A DNA stretch of 64,000 nt from Ferruginibacter sp. (GTDB lineage Bacteria; Bacteroidota; Bacteroidia; Chitinophagales; Chitinophagaceae), in the NCBI GenBank assembly GCA_013141115.1, contig JABFRP010000002.1, forward strand, positions 1,042,647 to 1,106,646, written 5' to 3'. The notes under the pieces were generated by a model that had not been told where the DNA came from, made no database searches, and saw nothing but the letters and a program-made list of their open reading frames with translations. A program made the translations under genes and the position numbers. Below, one piece after another: positions 54,001 through 59,925 of the stretch. Numbering within the stretch: the first letter of the stretch is position 1; the number at the start of each line of letters is the position of its first letter.

Positions 54001-54952
54001 AAACAGGGCTATTACAACCATATCCAACCAGGGAATTGAAAGTACCTACTGTTACAGTGGACGCTGTTGTACCACTGCGCCAAGTAATTGCGCCCTGATG
54101 AAAATTCCAATTTGGAGATAACACCATGTAATTATTATTACTTAGTATCTGTATTCCCCCACTACCTACTTCGTCATTTGGATTACTTCCCATTAATGTG
54201 CCAGCTGCAGGCATCGTCCCACTTTTGCCAGTTGTCCCATCACACCAGGTAACAGCACCAACATCTATATGATTAAAGTCCATATACGGGCTTATCACTA
54301 TATAATTGCCGTTATTAAGAGGGATAATGCCACCGCTGCCAATCCAGTCCCAGGCATACCAGCCCATTAGAGAGTTTACAGGAGTTACCATTCCACTTAT
54401 TCCGGTATTGCCATTGCCCCAGGTAACAGCACCAACATCTGTAGTTGTCGGAAAACCATCAAAATGTATGCTATTGACAACATAGTTGCCATTAGTTAGT
54501 GGAGTTATTGTTGTTCCTACATTATCACCCGATTTAATACCTATCAATGAATTAGTACTACTTGCCACGCCCGATAGACCAATAACGCCGTTTACCCATG
54601 TGGTAGCTCCAACATTTACAATTGTTCCATTATCCCAATCAGGGCTGCTCACTACAAAATTACCGTTAAGCAAAGAAGTTATTCCCCCGCTTCCAACCTG
54701 GTCATTTGCTTTACCCCCTTTTAATATACTTATAAGTGCATATGTGCTCCCATTATACAAATAAACAGCCCCTACATTAGCAATAGCACCCTCATCATAC
54801 AAAGGGTCGGTTACCACATAATTACCATTAGTTAAAACAGTAACCGTTTTACCAAATTGGCCACTGCCTGCCGGGCCACTAATATTAATAGTTTGTGCTT
54901 TTACTTGGGCTGTAAATAATAGCAGTAGAAATGTAAATTTAAAATTTCTCAT
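51092..54952 (-). CDS. Large secreted repeat protein with T9SS sorting domain
   Basis: A 1286-residue protein. Signal peptide (FTFLLLLFTAQVKAQ), then about 15 tandem copies of a roughly 59-residue repeat, with a SPNWDNG-type turn in each (e.g. SPNWNNGT, SPKWDNGA, NPNWNNGA), GNYVV strands and GAITWGNG. Residues about 30-930 are repeats; a beta-propeller or solenoid is likely. A fibronectin-like region (LLDFYATHSQNDVLLTWKT) and a C-terminal sorting domain (VTVYPNPVTN, NGVYILKLED) follow. It is exported by the type IX system and probably stays on the cell surface. Function unknown. Confidence 0.9.
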   Translation of the reverse strand: MRNFKFTFLLLLFTAQVKAQTINISGPAGSGQFGKTVTVLTNGNYVVTDPLYDEGAIANVGAVYLYNGSTYALISILKGGKANDQVGSGGITSLLNGNFVVSSPDWDNGTIVNVGATTWVNGVIGLSGVASSTNSLIGIKSGDNVGTTITPLTNGNYVVNSIHFDGFPTTTDVGAVTWGNGNTGISGMVTPVNSLMGWYAWDWIGSGGIIPLNNGNYIVISPYMDFNHIDVGAVTWCDGTTGKSGTMPAAGTLMGSNPNDEVGSGGIQILSNNNYMVLSPNWNFHQGAITWRSGTTASTVTVGTFNSLVGYGCNSPVLSAGGDYYYIANPSWDNGSLIDVGAVTWGYGTSGLCGAISSSNSLIGSTAYDRVGSNVSVLNNGNYVVISPNWTDGTVSKVGAVTLSNKNTPINGFVSSSNSIIGSTENDSVGSAGIIDLNNGNFVVGSPNWDNGAITNAGAATLVSGTAGLSGSLNSGNSLVGNTANDRVGLNVYSLSNSNYVVCSPNWTNGTTSKAGAATFGNGNTGITGIVTGSNSLVGSNEGDSIGSSGVVALSNGNYVVTSPNWNNGTGVHVSAATWGNGNTGTTGTVSSSNSLIGSAAGDSIGSNNNIVALNNGSFIIKSPKWDNGADVNAGAITWGSGSGSTTGILNSGNSLVGNAANPLANIGVTELTNGNFLITNPNWNNGASTRAGAITWGSGVTGISGVISSSNSLTGTSSEDVIGNGEILRLSNGNFIVKSPEWDNGAVINAGAITWGNGASGISGPVSSSNSLVGSADNPLTNPTITLLSNDNYLVRNPKWNNGAITKAGAITWGDGMIGVSGLVSSNNSLVGNKINDSIGSGNLTILNNGGYIINSPNWDNGIATNAGAITLGNPNNGATGFISSCNSVTGTLTSGGSSLTSAYNAAYNYLIVGRPSENIISIFNPESMTMAEMQDSITQNIYTLTATPLIASVGCRIIATLTPNGASPVSSAVKAKVWVESSLPTYGGDPFVARHYEITPVTNASTATAKVTLYFTQQEFDDFNNHPGSLLNLPTDNADVTGIANLRIGKYPGTSSNGSGLPVTYSGSPVIIDPNDADIIWNGGVNRWEVSFDVTGFSGFIIQTKATIIPIKLLDFYATHSQNDVLLTWKTTNEINTNSFEVQRSTDGRIFTKVGTVAAINSTVDQTYNYTDAGAGLLSANKLYYRLKIVDKDGSYSNSLIVLLHLSKNNSVTVYPNPVTNITTLSFENKTLINTTAVITDMLGKQLRQFIISNYQQQINISHFANGVYILKLEDGVAIKLVKN

Positions 54953-55379
54953 GACCTAAGTTTTTAGGGTTAAACTATTTCATTAACCAGGTTCAAAAAA
55001 ATTCACCAATCGAAACAGATGGAAAAGTGCATAAAAATATATTATGAACACGCTTTATAAAATGACGGCGGGTAGTGTCTATGGTGATAATTGTCAACGC
55101 CCAATAGTGCATCTACTACACTGAAGCTTATGCTTTTTATTATTAATAATGGCGAGCATCAGATAGTGTACCAAGGCATACGAGTTTAGTTGCAGGCATA
55201 CTATTTATTCATTTTTAGTTACGGCATTTTATACATTTTCAATATGTCTTTTTTGATAAAGTCCGATGCAACATTTTTTATTTTCCATAAAAATTTGTTT
55301 TACCCCCATTTACATTTAATTAACAATTGAATTGTGTAATTCCCGGCACTGCTTCATCCAATAAAAAAATTTAACTGTT
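54953..55379. other. Intergenic region between divergent genes
   Basis: 427 bases between the T9SS repeat protein gene and the RnfD-like gene. No ORF, terminator or repeat seen. It must carry both promoters. Confidence 0.5.
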
Positions 55380-56264
55380 ATGTTTTTACAAAAGCTATTT
55401 AAAGATGCCCGCTATTTTCAAATTTTATTTCAAACCATATTTTTAAGTTATGGTATTTTGTTTTTACACTGGCAGGCAGCGTGGTGGTTATACAGTACCT
55501 ACTTTATTACAAGTATTACAACACAATTAGTATTCGAATATTTTTTAGGTAAAAAAACATTCGCCTATAACAAACGTATTGCTTTTAGTTTTCCCTCCGT
55601 TATCATTTCATCATTTGGGTTAAGCTTATTGTTAAAAACCAATCATGTTGAAATTGCTGCGCTGGCTGCTTTTATTTCCATCGCATCTAAGTTTATTATA
55701 AAAATAAAAGGTAAACATATTTTCAATCCGTCGGCGCTGGGTATTGTTACTGCCATTTTTTTAACGGATACAGCATGGTTTAGCCCGGGGCAATGGGGCA
55801 GCGGAACGGTAATTTTATTTGGTGTTTGCTGCCTGGGTTTTATTGTAGTTACCAGGGTACAAAAATTAGATATCAGCCTGACTTTTTTAGGCACATTTGC
55901 AGGTTTACTTTTTATAAGGCAGATCATTTATTTAGGCTGGCCAATAGATTTTTTTGTGCAAAGTATAAGCACCGGAAGCTTATTATTGTTTTCTTTTTTT
56001 ATGATCACCGACCCTAAAACAATTCCTGATAATAAATGGGCAAGAATTGTTTGGTGTATTGCTATTGCCGCTGTTGCATTTTATTTAACCACATTTAAAT
56101 TTATAAATGGCGCACCCATAGTTGTGTTAATACTTGCTCAACCATTAGTACCATTGCTGGATTGGTTGTTTAAAGCCAGAAGGTTCCAGTGGACTACTTC
56201 CCCTAAATACAACACTACAAAAAACGATTTTCTACATATCGTTCATACCAGGTCAATCATGTAA
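55380..56264 (+). CDS. RnfD/NqrB-like membrane protein (orphan)
   Basis: A 294-residue protein with about nine hydrophobic helices. Segments KHIFNPSALGIV and STGSLLLFSFFMITDPKTIPD match the RnfD/NqrB ion-pump subunit. The S-G-A-T flavin-attachment motif of functional RnfD is not visible, so covalent FMN may be absent. No other Rnf or Nqr subunit is near. The next gene, a DUF2330 protein, starts 24 bases later. A membrane electron-transfer or transport role is possible; otherwise unknown. Confidence 0.75.
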   Translation: MFLQKLFKDARYFQILFQTIFLSYGILFLHWQAAWWLYSTYFITSITTQLVFEYFLGKKTFAYNKRIAFSFPSVIISSFGLSLLLKTNHVEIAALAAFISIASKFIIKIKGKHIFNPSALGIVTAIFLTDTAWFSPGQWGSGTVILFGVCCLGFIVVTRVQKLDISLTFLGTFAGLLFIRQIIYLGWPIDFFVQSISTGSLLLFSFFMITDPKTIPDNKWARIVWCIAIAAVAFYLTTFKFINGAPIVVLILAQPLVPLLDWLFKARRFQWTTSPKYNTTKNDFLHIVHTRSIM

Positions 56265-56288
56265 TCAATCAACTCTAAAAAATAAATT

Positions 56289-57767
56289 ATGAAACACAAA
56301 CTATTGATCATTGGGGTGGCAATTATTGCAACGCCATTTATTATGTCCTTCTGCGGCTTTTATGTAAGCAAGGCTGATGGTACATTAAAAAACAAAACAT
56401 CGCAGGTAATTCTGGTACGTGATGGCAACAAAAATGTAATTACCATGTACAACGATTTTAAAGGCGATACCAAAGATTTTGCCATGGTAGTACCGGTACC
56501 TGTAGTATTGAAGAAGGAAGATATTAAAGTAGTAGACCAAAGTATTTTTCAAAAACTAAATGATTACAGTGCGCCAAGATTAGTAGAGTACTGGGATCAA
56601 AATCCTTGCTATGGTTACAGAGAAGATGACAAGATGGCCCCAATGGCCAATAAGTCTTTAAGCGAAGTAGCGGTGAGTGGTTACGGCAACGTAAGAAAAA
56701 AAGATGCAGTAAAAATTGAAGCACAGTACATTGTTGGCGAATACGATATTTTAATTTTATCAGCTAAAGAAAGTAGCGGATTAAAAGACTGGTTGAATGA
56801 AAACGGGTATAAAATTCCTGCCGATGCAGAGGAAGTACTTGACCCGTATATAAAAAGCAATCTTAAATTTTTTGTAGTTAAGGTAAATGAGAAAGAAAAA
56901 AAGAAACTAAACAGTAATTTTCTCCGGCCTATTCAAATAAAATTTAACTCCCCCAAGTTTATGCTGCCCATTCGCTTAGGCATGGCCAATGCTGATGGCG
57001 ACCAGGATTTAATTGTGTATGCTTTTAGCCGCAAAGGACGCATTGAGTGTACCAATTACCGCAATACCAATATTGTTACGGATAAAAATATACCGTTGTT
57101 TGTACAAAAAAACTTTGGCAGCTTTTATGGTAATCTTTTTACTCACCAGTGGAATAATGAAAATAAAGCTGTGGCATTTTTAGAATATGCCTGGAATGTT
57201 ACACCAATCAATCAAATGAAATGCGACCCTTGTGTGGGCAACCCACCTACAGAACAAGATTTGGTACAAAGCGGTGTTTGGTGGCTAAACGGTAAAGACT
57301 GGACCGATTACAGCGATGTGGATGAAGATGAAATGGATAACGGCAGCAGAAATGTACATTTTACAAGATTACATTTCAGGTACAACAGAAAATCATTTGC
57401 ACAAGATCTTATGTTTCAGGTAACGCCCAATACCGAAAACTTTCAGGCAAGGTATATTATTACACACCCGGCAACAGGCGATTTAAGTTGCGATGCCGGT
57501 AAAAAATATTTACAGGATCTAAAAGCCAGAAGAAAAAAAGAGCTGCTGCAGTTAACTGCATTAACCGGCACCAATATTAATAACTGGCAGGATGATGCTA
57601 CTGCAAAAAATGATGAAGAAACAGTTACCGAGGCGCAATATGCTACATTATTACCCGAAGTAAAAAATGAAAGTGACAACGAAAAAACTTTACCCGGCAG
57701 TATGATATTATTAAGTGCCGTTATTTTAGGCAGTGCAGGATTTATGCGTTGGAAGGGGTTTGTGTAA
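56289..57767 (+). CDS. DUF2330 domain protein
   Basis: A 492-residue exported protein (signal IGVAIIATPFIMSFCG) that matches DUF2330: FCGFYVSKADGTLKNKTSQVILVRDG at the start, then DFAMVVPVPVVL, QNPCYGY and a late transmembrane helix near residue 475 (MILLSAVILGSAGFM). Several Cys and Trp are typical. The family has no known activity. It is 24 bases behind the RnfD-like gene, so the two are cotranscribed. Confidence 0.88.
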   Translation: MKHKLLIIGVAIIATPFIMSFCGFYVSKADGTLKNKTSQVILVRDGNKNVITMYNDFKGDTKDFAMVVPVPVVLKKEDIKVVDQSIFQKLNDYSAPRLVEYWDQNPCYGYREDDKMAPMANKSLSEVAVSGYGNVRKKDAVKIEAQYIVGEYDILILSAKESSGLKDWLNENGYKIPADAEEVLDPYIKSNLKFFVVKVNEKEKKKLNSNFLRPIQIKFNSPKFMLPIRLGMANADGDQDLIVYAFSRKGRIECTNYRNTNIVTDKNIPLFVQKNFGSFYGNLFTHQWNNENKAVAFLEYAWNVTPINQMKCDPCVGNPPTEQDLVQSGVWWLNGKDWTDYSDVDEDEMDNGSRNVHFTRLHFRYNRKSFAQDLMFQVTPNTENFQARYIITHPATGDLSCDAGKKYLQDLKARRKKELLQLTALTGTNINNWQDDATAKNDEETVTEAQYATLLPEVKNESDNEKTLPGSMILLSAVILGSAGFMRWKGFV

Positions 57768-57778
57768 AGAGGATTTTG

Positions 57779-57846
57779 TACGCAGAGGCGCAGAGGGCGC
57801 TGATAAAAATATTTTTATTAATTCTGCCATCCCTGTTGCTCTGCGT
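57779..57846. repeat. Dispersed ACGCAGAGGCGCAGAGG-type repeat
   Basis: Direct units ACGCAGAGG and CGCAGAGGG at 57780-57797 and an inverted CTCTGCGT at 57839-57846. An intergenic repeat, unlike the coding sequence around it. It lies just after the DUF2330 stop codon. Confidence 0.55.
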
Positions 57847-57911
57847 GCCAATTGATTGCTCTAATTATCTTTTGTTTGAAATAGTTGGCTATACAGGTTT
57901 CTTGGTTTTAA

Positions 57912-57942
57912 GCATTTCTGTTTCTACAGAAATGCCTTTTTT
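57912..57942 (+). terminator. Rho-independent terminator after DUF2330
   Basis: A 10-bp stem (57912-57921 with 57926-57935), TTCT loop, then CTTTTTT. It faces the plus strand. Confidence 0.8.
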
Positions 57943-57962
57943 AGTTAGTATAATTAGTACTT

Positions 57963-57992
57963 AAAAAAAAGCCCCGCCAATAAAAGCGGAGC
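57963..57992 (-). terminator. Rho-independent terminator of the sigma/Spy operon
   Basis: A 7-bp stem with one G-T pair (57971-57977 with 57986-57992); read on the minus strand it ends in eight T (57963-57970). Convergent with the previous one. Confidence 0.8.
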
Positions 57993-58017
57993 CCTTGCTA
58001 TTCATATTCACCCAAAA

Positions 58018-58428
58018 CTATTTTCCACCACCACCTCTGTTTCCTCCACCTCTTTGTGGCCTTGTGGTCGGTTCAATCTGATCTTTCCATGTTTTCATTT
58101 GATCTGCAGTAAGTACTTCTTTTAACTTCGTATCTCTGTCATCGGTCATTTTTTGCCTTGCAGCTTGCCATGCATCTCTATCCATCTGTCCGCCACCCGC
58201 TCTCATTTCTTCCATTTTTTTATCGGATTCTTTAAAAGAATTTAAAAAGATATCATCCACCTGTTTCAATTTAGCAGCATCTAATTTAAAGGCGCTATCT
58301 ATTTTTTCATGAATGGGTTTCAATCTTTCTTCGGGTGTTTTGCGTTGAAAATTACCACCACCCTGTGCATTAACTGTGGCAATACTAAATAATGCTACAG
58401 CAGCCGCTAATAAAATTTGTTTTTTCAT
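58018..58428 (-). CDS. Spy/CpxP-like periplasmic protein
   Basis: A 136-residue protein (ATG at 58428; the longer frame to 58539 overlaps the neighbouring gene). Signal peptide (ILLAAAVALFSIATVNAQ), then a GGGNFQRKTPEERL start and a helical body (LKPIHEKIDSAFKLDAAKLKQV, MTDDRDTKLKEVLTADQM) of the Spy/CpxP type. The C-terminus is Gly/Arg-rich (TTRPQRGGGNRGGGGK). Spy proteins are ATP-independent periplasmic chaperones. It is the last gene of the sigma operon. Confidence 0.75.
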   Translation of the reverse strand: MKKQILLAAAVALFSIATVNAQGGGNFQRKTPEERLKPIHEKIDSAFKLDAAKLKQVDDIFLNSFKESDKKMEEMRAGGGQMDRDAWQAARQKMTDDRDTKLKEVLTADQMKTWKDQIEPTTRPQRGGGNRGGGGK

Positions 58429-58468
58429 TGTATTATTATTTTGTTTTAGTGTGAGAGAAATTGATTTA

Positions 58469-58969
58469 TTATTTTCCGTCCGGCCTTTTTTCTTCCGGTT
58501 TTTTCTTTTTATTCCATATTTTATAAAACAGTGTATCAAACTTTGCTTGTTGCTCTACAGTACAAATTTTTCTTATCGCTGCAAAATGATTGAGCAATTG
58601 CAGTTCCATCAACTTTTGCCTTTCGCCTGTTTTACTTACCATATCAGCAATTGCAGAATCACTAAAGCCTTTTACACCCAATTCTTTAAATTGTTCTTCC
58701 TTATTATTTTTCTGTGCTTCAAAATCGGCCTTCATTTTTTGCTTGTATTGTTTGCTTAACGTATCATACAATTGTATCTGCTGATCGTTAAATCCAATTT
58801 CCTTTTGCAAAAAACTTTTCATCATAGCGCCCCTGTCGTTATTACCACGGTTAGCTCCTTTTTTTCCATCATCTTTTTTATTAAAGAAAAAAAACAGCAT
58901 AGCAATATTTGTAATAAGCAATATGCCAATTATTAAAAGGTATAATTTGCTTTTTGTTTGTGTGCTCAT
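58469..58969 (-). CDS. Membrane-anchored Spy/CnrX-like protein
   Basis: A 166-residue protein with an N-terminal transmembrane helix (LYLLIIGILLITNIAMLFFFF), then a helical periplasmic domain (MKSFLQKEIGFNDQQIQLYDT, AAIRKICTVEQQAKFDTL). The layout is like Spy/CpxP and the metal sensor CnrX. No His/Met metal ligands are obvious. The ATG overlaps the upstream stop by one base. The Spy gene follows after 40 bases. Confidence 0.72.
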   Translation of the reverse strand: MSTQTKSKLYLLIIGILLITNIAMLFFFFNKKDDGKKGANRGNNDRGAMMKSFLQKEIGFNDQQIQLYDTLSKQYKQKMKADFEAQKNNKEEQFKELGVKGFSDSAIADMVSKTGERQKLMELQLLNHFAAIRKICTVEQQAKFDTLFYKIWNKKKKPEEKRPDGK

Positions 58970-59304
58970 TATGGTTCTATATTTTCAATGTCGTTTAATA
59001 CAGTTACGGAGCTGCTGTATTCATCTACTGATGCGTACTGCTCTTCGGTTACTGTGGTTGTTTTATCAGGATAGTTATAGGCAATTACCATTGCATTAAT
59101 GGCCACCACCAGGCAAAGGCTTACAAAAGCAAAAGCCGGTTTAGAAATAAAGCGCAATGCATTATCCCAATTGCTTTCGTTTGCATTTTGCATCCTGGCA
59201 TTTAATCTTGTAAAAAGATATGGCTTGGCTGTTGCCCTTTCGGCATTATCCAAACTGCTTAGCGCAGCTTCAGTTAATTTATTAATATGATCGTTGTTGT
59301 TCAT
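58969..59304 (-). CDS. Putative anti-sigma factor (single membrane helix)
   Basis: A 111-residue protein with a soluble N-terminus (LTEAALSSLDNAERATAKPYLFTRLNARMQ) and one transmembrane helix (ISKPAFAFVSLCLVVAINAMVIAY), then a short periplasmic tail. It lies four bases after the ECF sigma gene, the standard place for an anti-sigma factor, and has the right topology, but lacks the zinc-binding HxxxCxxC of ZAS-type anti-sigmas. The assignment rests on position and topology. Confidence 0.65.
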   Translation of the reverse strand: MNNNDHINKLTEAALSSLDNAERATAKPYLFTRLNARMQNANESNWDNALRFISKPAFAFVSLCLVVAINAMVIAYNYPDKTTTVTEEQYASVDEYSSSVTVLNDIENIEP

Positions 59305-59308
59305 CTTC

Positions 59309-59884
59309 TTAAAAATTATTTTTTATATAGTAAGCAGTCAACGTTTTTCTTAAATTTCCTTTTGCCCTGGCTATTAATGATTCTACAGCTGTTAAAGACA
59401 GGTTCATTATTTCTGCAATATCCTGGTGCTTTTGTGCTTCCAGCTTATGCAGTGTAAAAGCAATGCGCTGGTTATCTGGTAACAGTTCCATCGCTTTAAA
59501 TAACTCTGCTGCTCTTTCTTTATTTTCCATCACCACACCGGGATGATTAAATTCTTCCGGATGCACTATTTCTTCGCCATCATTACCAAACAAACTTTGT
59601 ACAAATGCAAAACGTTTTTTTCGTTTCTTTCTTTTTACATGGTCCAGCGCTTTGGATATTACAATACGGTATAACCAGGTAGAAAATTTTGACTCGCCTT
59701 TAAAAGAACTTACCGACTGGTACACCTGTATAAAAACATCTTGCGTAATATCATCTGCATCGTCTTCGTTTTGAACAATACCTATTGCCGTATTGTACAC
59801 CATATCCTGCCACTCATCTAACAGCTTTTTAAAAGCTTGCTCATCTCCCTGTTGCAGTTGCACAATTAATTCCGGTTGGTTCAA
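59309..59884 (-). CDS. ECF RNA polymerase sigma factor
   Basis: A 191-residue ECF (group 4) sigma factor: region 2 at MVYNTAIGIVQNEDDADDITQDVFIQVY, with FSTWLYRIVISKALDHVKRKK, and region 4 at LPDNQRIAFTLHKLEAQKHQDIAEIMNLSLTAVESLIARAKGNLRK. It directs RNA polymerase to promoters of its regulon. The gene starts 41 bases after the stop of the beta-barrel gene. It is probably controlled by the anti-sigma-like protein coded next. Confidence 0.92.
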   Translation of the reverse strand: MNQPELIVQLQQGDEQAFKKLLDEWQDMVYNTAIGIVQNEDDADDITQDVFIQVYQSVSSFKGESKFSTWLYRIVISKALDHVKRKKRKKRFAFVQSLFGNDGEEIVHPEEFNHPGVVMENKERAAELFKAMELLPDNQRIAFTLHKLEAQKHQDIAEIMNLSLTAVESLIARAKGNLRKTLTAYYIKNNF

Positions 59885-59925
59885 AACAATTCATTTTTTT
59901 AATCCTGTCTAAAGTTACCCAAAAC

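Noticed and set aside
58429..58539. N-terminal extension of the Spy-like protein
   Set aside because: It overlaps the neighbouring gene and puts a poorly conserved lysine-rich stretch before a clean signal peptide.
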